This document shows positions 47,905-58,547 of a stretch of 64,000 nt of DNA, in pieces. The stretch comes from Physcia stellaris (taxonomy: Eukaryota > Ascomycota > Lecanoromycetes > Caliciales > Physciaceae). Position 1 is the first letter of the stretch; each line of letters begins with the position of its first letter. The DNA lies in assembly GCA_018902385.1 (NCBI GenBank), contig JABSSW010000028.1, positions 248,001 through 312,000 on the forward strand. The letters are read 5' to 3'. The position numbers were made by a program, and so were the translations under genes. Under the pieces are notes generated by a model. The model ran no database searches. It saw only the letters and a program-made list of their open reading frames with translations, and had not been told where the DNA came from.

Positions 47905-49029
47905 TCAGTCTCCTCTCGCAGTGACCGTACTCGGCACTTGCCTGTCGTTTGTTGTCTGCTGTTCAATCCAGCCATACTCTTGCTTCCAGCCCATAAGCAA
48001 CTCCAGAGTGATGCCCACGCCGCCGCAAACCACGATTACCACCTTGCTCTCTTGTCTGAGCTGGGGCAACAACTTCTTTAGCCGACCATCGTAGCATACA
48101 GCAAGACTGACTCCACATGCCGGCTCCACCAACATCCGCTCATCATCTGCAAAACGCCAACAGCCCATCGCAGCTTCGGCATCGCTAAGGACAACACTCT
48201 TGACCGTATCCTTCTTGGACATCTCGAAAGCCTTCTCACAGACCCTCTTCGCACCCAAGGTCTTAGCTATGCTCGTAATCTCGTCCAGGCTGACAAGCTT
48301 CCCTGCCTTGACGCTTTCATTCAAGCTTTGAGCCCCGTCGGTCTCCATGGCAAGCACTTGCACATTTCCCCAACCCTCCCTTTCCAAGCCCATCATAATC
48401 CCCGAGAAGAGTCCTCCGCCACCAACACTGCAGACGATAGCATCCGGCGTCCCGGCACGCTTCTGTTCCATCTGATGCTTGACCTCCGTGACTAGCGTGC
48501 TGTGCCCCTCCCATACCATCTCCGCATCGAACGGAGGCACATAAACACCATCGGGGTCCTCAGCCAGAATCCTCTCCCGCAAATGGGTATCGGCTTCTTT
48601 CCAGCTGTCTCCATGCTGTATAACGTCGCTAGCGCCCGCGGCTCGGATTTTGGCTATTATGTACTCGGACGTCGTCCGCGGAACAACAATCGTAGAAGGG
48701 CAGCCAAGGAGCGAAGCGGAGGTGACGCAGGCGAGCCCGGCGTTGCCGCCTGAGGAGCAGTAGAAATGGGACTTGGAAGGTGGAGGGTGGGCTTCGAGGT
48801 GGGTGCGTTGGTAATTGCCTATTCCGCGCGATTTGAAGGAGCCGGAGGGCTGGAGGTTCTCGAGCTTGAGGAATATCCGGCTGTCGGGTTGTTAGTATAG
48901 GTAGTGGAAGAGGTGGCTTGTGATTTACCAGCCAGCGGCCTTGGATAGAGCTGCGGATTCGATCAGTGGAGTCTCTACCCATGGTATGGGAAGCCCATGT
49001 CGACCCCTCTGAACCGTCGTGGTGGTCAT
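47905..49029 (-). CDS. L-serine/L-threonine dehydratase (PLP-dependent)
   Basis: The enzyme deaminates L-serine to pyruvate and ammonia (and threonine to 2-oxobutanoate). Exons 49029-48929 and 48880-47905 (48-nt intron) give 358 aa. This is fold-type II PLP enzyme sequence: WVETPLIES at the N-terminus, LQPSGSFKSRGIG with the PLP-binding Lys, SSGGNAGLA (substrate Ser/Asn loop), and SVGGGGLFSGIMMGL (phosphate-binding glycine loop). Further on are EPACGVSLA and VVCGGVGITL (Cys/Ser near the pyridine nitrogen). It most resembles Cha1/SDS-type serine dehydratases. The start at 49029 (MTTTTVQRGRHG) is the first ATG in the spliced frame. It lies 731 bases downstream of the PAL gene on the same strand. 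Confidence 0.9.
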
Positions 49030-49760
49030 CCTGACTTATTGCTGAACGCGTTCATGAAGCAAAGGAGAAAGATGGACTTGGAAGGCGACCAAGGAAAGGA
49101 AGCAGAAAGGCAATGGAATGATTTTCGAAATACTCCATATTTGGAGTGCTTCTTACACTGCTCTGATCAAGAGTGTTTTCAAGCGGCGAATCAGGGCCTT
49201 GCCATAGTCTGGTCGATGAAAATGTGATCAATTAATGGGTAGAACCGTGGCGAGAGGGGATCTACTAAGGAGCACGTCCACGTCGTTGTCGACTTACCAA
49301 CATCGAGCAGTGTGTCTTTGTGCTTGCTACAGGTTTCACGACTGATAGCGCCAAAACAATGTCACCACTAAATGTTGGAGGAGCAAGAGAAGAATGCAAT
49401 ATCCAAGACATGAGCACGAGCGACAAATCTCCATATTATTAATAGCGCGAGTCAGGATATCTTGAACCAGTGAACATGCGTGCACGTATTGCCAGCATAT
49501 CATGAGACAGTAAAGGTCCAGACACCAGCGTGCGACTCCCAATATTCTAGACCGTCTAAAAAGCCGTAGTTGAGGATCTATTGTATCTGTACAAAAAGGC
49601 AGCAAGTGACCTTATTGCAAGCTCTACCCAATGAAAACCATAATGCTCGCTAGGCCGTTAGTGCTTGGACACCTATCGAGGTCCTTAAGACCGCACCAAA
49701 ACAGTTCTCCTTTTCCGATGATTCATTTCTCCAGGTGGAAAGGAGTGTCTTCGCCCGGCC
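49030..49760. other. Intergenic between PAL and the serine dehydratase
   Basis: This is the PAL 3' flank and the dehydratase promoter. I see no gene. Confidence 0.5.
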
Positions 49761-52521
49761 TCAAACAACGGATGGCTTGTTCGGCAAGCTACGCCCCACA
49801 TTACCGTCAATGGTACTTGCTTCAAACCCACTTTTGCTCTGGAGAAAGTCTTGATGGTCCGTCTCATCGGTAACCACGCCATTGGTGTGCCCGTTGTGCC
49901 CCGTGCCATTGATATAACCATTCTGCCCTGTGCTGTTAGTACCATTGACAGCTCTGTACGACTTAGTAGTAATTATTTTATCGGTCAGGCAATCCATCAG
50001 TGGCTCGTGGAGCTTTCCACTCCGTAGAGCCTCGTAGATTATCGCAATGTTGGAGCCAATCGTCCGCTTCCTCGAGCCGTCTGTTGCGAATACATCATTT
50101 GGTCCGGGGTGATCCTTCAACCCTTGGTGAAGCGGTATCCCGAGTACGTCGCGCACATAGGTGTATATCTTACGTGAGCCCAGTCCCAAGAATTCAGGCG
50201 TATCCTGCTTCTCGAAGAATCTAGCGCGGACCGACGAAAATGTTTCTGCAATGGCTTTTCGCGATGAGATTTTCCATTGAGTGATGGTCGCAAGAGTGGG
50301 GAGTGGCATTGAAGAAGTCGCCGCTTCTGGTGTGGCAAGCAGGAACTCGACGATGACACCAACGGTAAGATCCACGACACGATCATAACGGTCCTCGCTG
50401 TCTTTGTTCGTAGTCGTAAGCCAAGTTCCTTGCACTGATTCCCAGACGCGAAGATGAAGCTTATCAACATCTAGGTAGGAGAGAAACTGGCCGAAGACTT
50501 GACGACTGACAGCGTATAAGGCAGGTTCTAGTTCTTGGAAGAACGATATTTGTAGCACCCTTAAGTCGAGAGCTTGACAGACAGTGTAAATGTAAGAAGC
50601 GCTCATTAAGGACGCTAGTTCCACAGCAGCAAGGGTGTATCGTCCAGATATCAGGGCAAGAGAATTGATGGCTTGATTATGCATCTCTGCTGATCTGTAA
50701 CGAATACTTATTAGAAGAGAGTTCAAAAGTAACATTGGCGGTACTGATTTCCTAGAACAAGCCAACTGCGAGCTTAAATGGACACGGAAATTAAAGCAAT
50801 AAAAAAGGAAGCGGCTCGTGTAAGTTGTGCAACAGAGACTTGTCTGTTTGAATTGCATGAAGGATAATGGAGTTGACTTACTGGACATGACTGCTGACAG
50901 GATTGGCCAGGAATGCGAGTTCAGACATGTAAGATGCCATGCCAATGTCGACGCCTTTCATAGTGAATGACAGACTTGGCTCATCGGCAGCAAGGTTTGG
51001 AGGAAGCCCATTGTTCAGCATTGGGTTGATGAGCTCGGAAGATTGGGCGAAGAGCATTTTTCCAACCATCTGAAGACCTGACCGGGCCTTTTCCATTGCC
51101 GATGTGATTGACGCAGCCTGAAAATTGCCACCATGATGAGTTCTCCAATTCGAAACATCAAACAGAGGGTTGTCAGTGGTCGAATTCAGCTCGACTGTCA
51201 CTTGCTATTTGGAAATCTTGAGTCAGCATCATCGTCTTCCACGATCATTGAGCGACAGAGTATGTCTTTGATCAGTAAAATGCTTTAATGATGTTTGGAG
51301 AGGGGAATTGTTCGAATTAGATTATAATGTTTACCTCGTGTGCCAGTAGAAGATCTTCGAGCTGAGGCCCAATCCACTGTGGAGATGTCCTCAGCGCGTA
51401 GCGATCCTGATAGAGTGAGACTGAAGACTTTGTATCTCTTTCCTGATCGAGACCCCGAACAAGTCTAGAGCCCTGTAAGAAGTGACCAATGTTCCTCGAT
51501 GCCTCTACCTGTCCGCGATGGGGCCGAACTCCGGCGATAAAAGAGTCAAAACTGTCTGCAGTGCCAAGAAGAGCTTCGGATGCCATTGCAGTCAAGACCT
51601 GAGAAAGAACCATGATATGGTGTGTTTCGTACAGTGCAAGACTACCAACTGCTGCCGAGGTGGCAGTGCCGTTCATCAGCCCTAGGCCTTCTTTTGGCCC
51701 AAGGGTAATAGGAGCAATGCTGTTACGCTCAAGGGCCTCCTTGGCCGAGACAATACCGGAGGGTGTCTTGACCCAGATATCTGGATTTCCCGTGACAATG
51801 CCGGCGACGTATGAAAGAGGCGAGAGGTCTCCCGATGCAGAAATACTTCCTCTGAGGGGGATAATCGGCGTCAAATTCTCACGCAACACTGCAACGATTT
51901 TTTCGATTACCTGCAATGACACGGCGGAATGACCACGTGCGATCGTGTTGCTTCTCACGAGCATAGTTCCCCTGACCCAGTTTTCCGGCATAGCAGTGGA
52001 TTGAACGAATGTCTTCGTAGCTGAAGGAAGCCCACGGTCTGCTTTAGTGAGAACACCGAAATGGTGATGCTGGAGCAGAGCGGATTGCAGTGCCTCGTTC
52101 TGACTTGAACGAGTATCGGCGCTGCCTCCGAAACCCGTGTTGACCCCTGTTGAAAATAAGGACCGCACCCACAGTCAAGTCCACTCGAATGCTTACCATA
52201 TATAGTCCTTCCTTCTGCTATCAAGCCAGACAATAGGGCCACACTGTCGTCAATACACTTGATAAACGCCGGAGCTCTGCTGAGCGATGGTTGAACATCG
52301 TGGCTGATACGACAGCCTCGTCAGATTCGCTGTCAAGTCATTAGAGATTCTACGCACCAAGAGACAGCAACAACTGTGGGAACATCGAGGGATTCTCCGT
52401 TTATCTCGACATTTCCATCTCTTCGGATGTCTTGTAATTTTGTGTAGATCTGATGGGTAAGTAACGAATGTGTGGACGCAGTATTCACGTTGACAGATCT
52501 GTTCTCTTGAAGCGGAGACAT
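49761..52521 (-). CDS. pal: Phenylalanine ammonia-lyase (MIO enzyme)
   Basis: PAL converts L-phenylalanine to trans-cinnamate and ammonia. Exons 52521-52358, 52303-52197, 52146-51335, 51204-50882 and 50694-49761 join in phase to 779 aa. Diagnostic parts are GVNTGFGGSADTR, the MIO-forming Ala-Ser-Gly at about 194-196 in GSISASGDLSPLSYVAG, and GLMNGTATSAA. Further on are VELNSTTDNPLFD, THHGGNFQA and SAEMHNQAINSLALIS. The last 55 residues carry a Gly/Asn/Thr-rich tract (NGTNSTGQNGYINGTGHNG) that looks like repeat expansion. The first junction reads VAVSCHDVQPSL after a 54-nt intron ending at 52304, matching the ungapped family pattern. Whether it prefers Phe, Tyr or His is not settled by reading; the length and GFGGSADTR favour fungal PAL over bacterial HAL. 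Confidence 0.93.
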
Positions 52522-52835
52522 GCTGGACAGTCACTCAATTTCCCTAATTGTGACGAAGAACGCTACAGGTGGTCAAGTATGTCTCGAATAAGTCTGATCA
52601 ACGAGGAAGTTGTGGTTCATGAAGTATTGGCATGTTTAATCTGTCGAAAAGACAAGCTAAGATGATGCTCAATCTAGTTGGAAAGCCATCGATGGTGAAT
52701 GTGCCAGCCGTAAAAAGCAGGCTTACGATTTACAAATTGAAAGAGTCCACAATAATATCCAATTCATATAAAGACATAAAAGAAATATACGCAACATTTT
52801 TATACTAAGATCTTGAAATTTGAGGGGGGGGGAAC
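52522..52835. other. PAL upstream region
   Basis: There are 314 bases between the PAL start and the stop of the small gene upstream, so the PAL promoter is short or overlaps that gene. A run of nine G lies near 52824-52832. Confidence 0.5.
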
Positions 52836-53022
52836 TTATCGTTTGGCTTCGACAATAGCTTTAGCGCCGTTCTTGTTTCGAGGGCGAGTAAGCCTCGAGG
52901 CAGAAGCTGATGTAGATAGAAGTGATGAAATGGCGATCGTAATTTCAGTAGAGTTGGTAGAGAGCAACGCACCTACCTAGTAAGCCTTCTAGGCCCTGAG
53001 TGAAGTATCTTGTGGAAGTCAT
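52836..53022 (-). CDS. 38-aa spliced microprotein
   Basis: This gene is too short for ordinary ORF calling. Exon 1 (53022-52977) encodes MTSTRYFTQGLEGLL. A 70-nt intron (52976-52907) with GTAGGT donor and CAG acceptor follows, and exon 2 (52906-52836) encodes ASASRLTRPRNKNGAKAIVEAKR and stop (TAA). The total is 38 aa, basic, with no signal peptide. Evidence is an ATG, good splice signals, preserved frame and a sensible C-terminal composition. I do not recognise the family. It could be chance, since short spliced frames are easy to find; conservation would decide it. Confidence 0.5.
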
Positions 53023-54247
53023 GATGAAGGGTCCAGATCAACTTGTGCGGTGAGATTGATCGAGCAACAAAGAAGCTGCATCCAGCAAGTTCCTTGGACT
53101 AGAGAAGTTTTGGCCACCCTGCTTAAGGAGATGTGGACCTGAGAGATGTAAAGAGATTGATCGATGTGCATGAGATAGCATGCATGATCGATGGATAACC
53201 ACCCCTATCAAAGGTTTGACACGAGAACAGGGTCTTGACATAGTAGCCTACTTGAATACACCAACGATGTGGCTTCCAGAGATGGACGACCGAACATGTC
53301 CAATTTATTATTTTGATTGAGGTGCGGTTGAAAATTCGACTGATTTTATTTAAAGTAGTTTAGCTTGACTCTCACATAACCTCTAAAGTGCAACCTTATT
53401 GGAGGGCAGCATTCAAGCAGGCCAATCAGGGCCTGCTTATGTAAGTACCCTCTGGCTTGGCATTAGTCTTCTGCAAATATCCCCTTTTCTCTTATCTTGA
53501 GGTACCCCGGTACCTAGGTAGATCCCCGAACTCACGAAAGGCGAACGCGCCTATGTTCTGTCGATATGGCACAAAGGCGAGATCACACCGTACCATGACG
53601 ACGCCCCACAGACAAGCTATTCGGACTTAGTGGTTCCCTCAAGTTTGAGCGGCCGAGGCAAGTTAATCTCGAACCTTCTACCGAGTATTTGATTGCGGGC
53701 CATAGATGTTTGTGTACTCCGTACTCTACAGAGAAAAGGAACAATAATACGCGTTTGCGAGACCACCAATTGAGGCTGTATGCGTAGAGACAAGGGGGCT
53801 GGCCATGTACTATAGATCTCCTGGGGCTTCACGCTAAACGTAGAGTCATATCGCTTGCATCGAAGTGAGACAGACGAGTCATTTAGCAGAAGTGGTTGTG
53901 TCCAATTGCACTTACCACATGGGAAAAGACCGACGAAATACTACTATTTCCTTCAGGTTCTTGTACAATGACATCTCTGTTTACTATTCTGACAGAGGCG
54001 AGGTTTACTACCTTGTTCTAAGATCCCTTTCGTAATTCATAGGAAATTCTGATGGGTCGATCAGCTTCTTAGAAACGCTTTCCTTCCATGGCAAAATGGG
54101 TCAAATCCGCGGGACTTACTCGGTATGATAGAGTACCAATCATTACCAAGCACTACCGGTAACGTCCTTTCTTGGTGTGACAAATGCATATTCCCTTACA
54201 AGCCACCGTAAATTTTTACGTTGAAGTACATCCCTCTCGTGGAAAAC
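53023..54247. other. Gene-poor stretch
   Basis: No gene found. The sequence GGTACC occurs twice, two bases apart, at 53501-53514. The rest shows only short frames. Confidence 0.5.
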
Positions 54248-54531
54248 ATGCTCGCAAGCACTATTTCCGATCAGTAAAGTCAATCTAATTGATCTGGAAG
54301 GGTGGAACACATGCTGTCTCGCATAGCAGAGATTGTATAATAAAGACGGGCTTGAGTATCGTCTAAATTATCAGAGTATTAACATTCAGGGGTCAAAACG
54401 ATAAGGAAAGGGATGGAGCGCTCGGAGAAGCAGTGACGGATGCTGTTGGGCTCATGTGTTTGGAGGTTGGGAAGATGTGGCAGAAGACACCGGGTGAAGA
54501 GGATATTATGGAGGCAAGGTTGAAAAGCTAA
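54248..54531 (+). CDS. Possible 55-aa spliced gene or orphan terminal exon
   Basis: A 141-base open stretch (54391-54531) translates as a sensible amphipathic sequence ending VGKMWQKTPGEEDIMEARLKS and stop. It is preceded by a TTCAG acceptor at 54389. An upstream ATG at 54248 (MLASTISD) followed by a GTAAAG donor at 54274 joins to it in phase (116-nt intron). The product would be 55 aa. It may equally be the last exon of a decayed gene. I do not recognise the family. Confidence 0.3.
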
Positions 54532-54877
54532 CAAGCCCGACTGCTCACTTTCTCCTAAGCCGTGTTATAGTAGACCTCGCCGGATCAGAATTTTGCTTGC
54601 AAAATTGGTGAACTCGAAGACGTCTGAAAAGCTTGAGAAGTATTTTGTAGGTGTCCCCATTGAAGCTCCCACTTTGACTTATACATGAGATAAAGGTCTG
54701 GTGCTATGGTCACAGATTGTGTGCCAGTCCTGTATTAAGCTGGATATTGGTGGATTAGTACCTGAGTCTATAGTTGGTGGTGGTATCGACTTACGCTTCT
54801 TATTCAGACCGGTTTGCAATCTTTTAGCCCCTCTCAATAAATAGTCACCTCCTATATACTCCAGGCAGCAAGACTAA

Positions 54878-55570
54878 TTATAACTCAGCCAAACCCTCGC
54901 CTTCAACGTATTCCGTGCCGTAACACTCCCTTCTCAGTCCATCCATCCCTTCCGTATTCCCGTTCAAGAGCTTGCTCATGTATCCTTCAACCAACATCAC
55001 ATTGTCCGTCCATCGTTCAGCCTTGGCCTTAATTCCTTCAACTTGCTTTATCTTCCTTTCCACATCCTCTAGATCATTGTCGGCATAGCCAGCCAGCTCC
55101 TTCCTCAAAGCCTTGACTTCTTCGGACAGAACCTCTTCCTTAGTAATCAGCATCTCCCTCTCGCCCTCCTCTTCTCCATCAGCTCTTTGCGCCCTGGCCG
55201 CTGCTACCTTCTCCTCAAGCTCGCTGACAGCTTTCGTAGCACCCTCCAACTCGGCCTTTAGTTTCGCTAGCTCAGATGTGCGAAGAGCGGTTTCTTCAGA
55301 AGCGAACGACCAGTACCAGTTGCCGCTGCCGATTTTTTCGACATGGATTTTTCCATCATCGGACAGGGCTTGCAGATACTCTTTCACTTGCATGCCGTTG
55401 ATCGAGGCAACAGAAGGGAGGGATTTTTCGAGATCCTTGAGTGTGTGCGCTGTGAGTGAATCGCGCAGGTAGGAGAGGACGAGGGCTTGTTTTGCTGATG
55501 GTGGGAGTGATTTTGGTGCCTATGATACAATCAGAAAGAAAGACAGGGCACATGGCCATCAACGTACCAT
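54878..55570 (-). CDS. mnd1: Meiotic recombination protein Mnd1
   Basis: Mnd1 with Hop2 stimulates Dmc1/Rad51 strand invasion in meiosis. Exon 1 is the ATG alone (55570-55568). After a 48-nt intron, exon 2 (55519-54878) gives a total of 214 aa. The N-terminal winged-helix region reads APKSLPPSAKQALVLSYLRD, KDLEKSLPSVASINGMQVKE and DDGKIHVEKIGSGNWYWSF, which are typical of Mnd1. The rest is a leucine-zipper-type coiled coil (ELAKLKAELEGATKAVSELE, DLEDVERKIKQVEGIKAKAE) and the DNVMLVEGYMSKL tail. The length fits the family. The ATG-only first exon is inferred from the conserved MAPK start across GTACGT..TAG. Confidence 0.9.
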
Positions 55571-56182
55571 GGCTGGCAATTAGCTACCATTGGCTTGCCT
55601 TTCAGGAGCCTTACTAGATCTGTTCAATAATGGTTTCTCGGTGGATAGATTGAGATGACAAAATGGATTTAGGGTTAAGCGAGACGAATTATTTCACGAA
55701 GCCGAGAGGTTCAGGATGAGTAAAGCAGCTTTCCGATCACGGTTCTTTCGAGCAAGAAGATGCGAGCCGAGAAAATACGAATGGGAACAACGGTTTATTG
55801 AAACCATGAGATCATCAAGGAGATAGGACTCTGTTTCCATCGCCTATTGCGCTCTTCGACAACAATAACCGACTTACCGTACGATGTGATTCCTTTGACC
55901 AGTTGTCTCGGAAACTTTATGACAGGAAGCCGAAGCCACCTTGTCGGTAGGATGACCTTCGAGAACCCTTGGCGCTGTTGGGTTATTAGAATCCTTCTCT
56001 GCCGGACGAGAGTAAGATATACGAGCTTTGTCGCTAGAGTACATATACTTGTCAATCCCGGCTCTTCGGATTGGCATCAAAAAAGCCATACGTCAAGTAA
56101 ATAGGATAGTTACATTCCCCTCCTCAGGAAGCGACTCAATCAGGCTACGGTTAAAGGGTAATGAATTGACGTGGCACGTCGA
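55571..56182. other. Intergenic, no gene seen
   Basis: This is the mnd1 promoter side. Minus-strand frames of 71-86 codons overlap each other and have no support. Confidence 0.5.
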
Positions 56183-56865
56183 TCACTTAGGTGGGTGACG
56201 AATCTTCCTTTTCTTGTGTCTTCTTGTGTCTTTTGATTCGTTATCAGTTGATGGCTCTGCTTCCTCGGGTTCTTGAGCAGGGTCCAACAAGCCGAGCCTT
56301 TGAACGTCCGGTTCACCATCATGGTCCGAGATCTCCTCGCCTTCGACGAAGGCTAGGTCACCTGTTTCGCCAAGAATGTGTTCTGCAGCTTCTTCGAGCA
56401 AGATGCCGACAGCCAATAGTGCTGTTTCGTCCATGCTCCCAAAGCTGACATCTCCCTGAGCACCGAGGGCACTTTCGTAATACTCGGAAGCGTATATATG
56501 CACAGCTTTCAGCAAGTCAGTGTCAGGTAGTATCTGATCCTGTTTCAGATGTCTATGAGCCCAATATATATCATCCTCTTCATATCGGACAGGTGCGCGG
56601 CGACGTCGAAACAAAACTTCATCGGGCGGGACAGGAAGAGAGCTTGATGTAGCTATGTCGCGGGTCGTAGATGTGTATGGGGCATCAGGTATAAAGCGCT
56701 GAGTTGAGACGCGCCCTTGTATTGTCAGGTTGGTAGTCAATCGAACAGTCATGGTCCATCAAGCTCACCGGCAACTGCATCGTAGACGGTGGCGTTGCGC
56801 TTGCTAGAGCCGACAATAGTCTGGCCATTTTCGGCTAGGAACTCGCCTTCTTTAGAAGAGGACAT
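56183..56865 (-). CDS. Conserved-looking fungal protein, function unknown
   Basis: Exons 56865-56769 and 56715-56183 (53-nt intron) give 209 aa. It starts MSSSSKEGEFLAENGQTI style (Ser-rich, then GQTIVGSSKRNATVYDAVAG). The central part is ordered: FRRRRAPVRYEEDDIYWAHR, LLKAVHIYASEYYE, then DETALLAVGILLEEAAEHIL and GETGDLAFVEG. A disordered acidic region and a basic tail (RRHKKRKIRHPPK), probably a nuclear localisation signal, follow. The clear helical core with a DETALLA-type motif suggests a conserved nuclear protein, perhaps of the transcription machinery, but I cannot name the family. Confidence 0.75.
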
Positions 56866-57059
56866 GATGCTGTAGATTTGCTACAATTGTCATTTGATCA
56901 ATGAACCTTTGAATTGTCAGTAGAAACCACTGCAAATGAGAAGCTCGGACTTTACGGTTTTAAGTCTTCACCTAGAAACCTCAAGCTCTCCCCAAGAGCT
57001 CGATCTGCATTGTCAAAGTCGCTCGTAACGGAAGCACTAAAGCGCAAAGTATCTGATGT
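56866..57059. promoter_or_regulatory. Shared divergent promoter
   Basis: There are 194 bases between the start codons of the unknown nuclear protein and the CSA-like gene. Confidence 0.55.
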
Positions 57060-58523
57060 ATGAATTCATATCTCTTTGGGCGCGCGCTGGGTACTGTCAG
57101 TTCCCAATCGCTGCAGCGCGCCCATTGCACTGGACTTCTACATGCAATTCAACCGGCACCGGCAATTCGATTCGATTGCAGCGATGGCCAACACCACCAT
57201 GGTAGTCTCGAAAAGGATACTGTCTTGGCTCACAAGGCTGGCGTAAACTGCATCACCATCGACAAGTTCGAAGGAAGATAGTATGGGCTTCGCATAGCCA
57301 AATCCAAGTTGCAAGCTGACGTTACCAGTCTGCTTTCTGGAGGGGCTGAATCTTCAATTAGCCTATGGGACCTCGAGACCATCAGGAATGGTTCGAAGCA
57401 GGGTATCTATCATCCTATGGGTTCTGTTGAGAGGTACCTATGTGAATCCAGTTTAAATCGTTGTCTGCGCTTATCCGTGTACAGATCCAAGTCGACTCAT
57501 CAATTCGGGATAACCCATCTCTCCTTCTACCCTTTCGACTCCCTTGCATTCCTCTCCTCCTCGTACGACCACTCATTGAAGATTTACGACAGCCAGACTC
57601 TCGGTCCTTCAGCCTCCTTCGACCTACATTCCGTGGTATACTCCCATGCGCTCTCCCCTATAGCGGATCACTTGCTAGTCGCTTGCGCTACGCAGCATCC
57701 TGCGGTCAGGTTGGTGGACTTACGAACTGGTGCAGCCGCACACTCGCTATCTGGCCATCAAGGCGCGGTTCTTTCGGTGGCTTGGAGTCCGGAGCATGAC
57801 CATATCCTGGCTAGTGGAGGGTCTGACGGAACTGTAAGACTTTGGGATATTCGGCGCAGCGCAGGCTGCCTGGGTGTGCTCGATATGGAAGATTCTGTGG
57901 GAGTCTTGGGAGAGGATGGACTTGGAACGAAAGCACGACCACTGGGACAGGGTAAAGCGCACGTCGGAACTTGCAATGGCGTGGTCTGGACTGAGGACGG
58001 AAAGCACCTTGTTACTACCGGTCACGACGAACGAGTGAGGGTATGGCATACTGATAGTGGCGCAAACGCTCTATCTCATTTTGGTCCAATCATCAAGAAC
58101 ACAAACTCATCCACTCTTCTTCCTCTGATCGCGCCCGGATATGCCTCATCTCCTGGAGCTCATATCATGTTCTATCCCAATGAGAAAGAAATCTTAACTT
58201 TTGATCTTTTCGAAGGAACACTGCTCAAGCGGCTCCGTGACCCCAACGCTGCCTATTCCCATGGTAGTGGCAGTGCTGGACAGCGAAATGTACGAAATAG
58301 AATAACCTCATTGGCCTGGAGAGCCGCTGGTGATGTTGAGATGTACTCTGCCCATTCCGATGGGGTCATCCGAGCGTGGAAGCCTCGAACAGCAGAAGAG
58401 GTTGAAGCCGATAATGAGGAGGCGGAAGGCGCACAGGAAGAGAGTGAGAGTAGAAAGAGGAAAAGAGAAGCGCTTAATGACGTCTTCCGAGATTTGACAA
58501 AACAGAAGATCACGTTCACTTAG
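57060..58523 (+). CDS. CSA/ERCC8-like WD40 protein (Rad28 type)
   Basis: This is a WD40 propeller of the Cockayne-syndrome-A group, a substrate receptor for the Cul4-Ddb1 ubiquitin ligase in transcription-coupled repair. Exons 57060-57280, 57329-57433 and 57485-58523 give 454 aa. WD repeats read HKAGVNCITIDKFEGRYLLS with SISLWDLE, then SYDHSLKIYDSQTL and VRLVDLRTGA. Next come GHQGAVLSVAWSPEHDHILA with GTVRLWDIR, then TTGHDERVRVWH and HSDGVIRAWKP. The N-terminal segment FGRALGTVSSQSLQRAH fits the family start. The second intron (57434-57484, 51 nt) has no in-frame stop and length divisible by three; it is called because it interrupts the repeat between GSVE and KSTHQFGITHLSFYP. A basic tail ends SRKRKREALNDVF. 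Confidence 0.88.
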
Positions 58524-58547
58524 GCATCTTTGGCGGAAAAACTCCAT

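Noticed and set aside
53501-53514. Palindromic GGTACC pair
   Set aside because: It is too short and isolated to call an operator or an inverted-repeat end.
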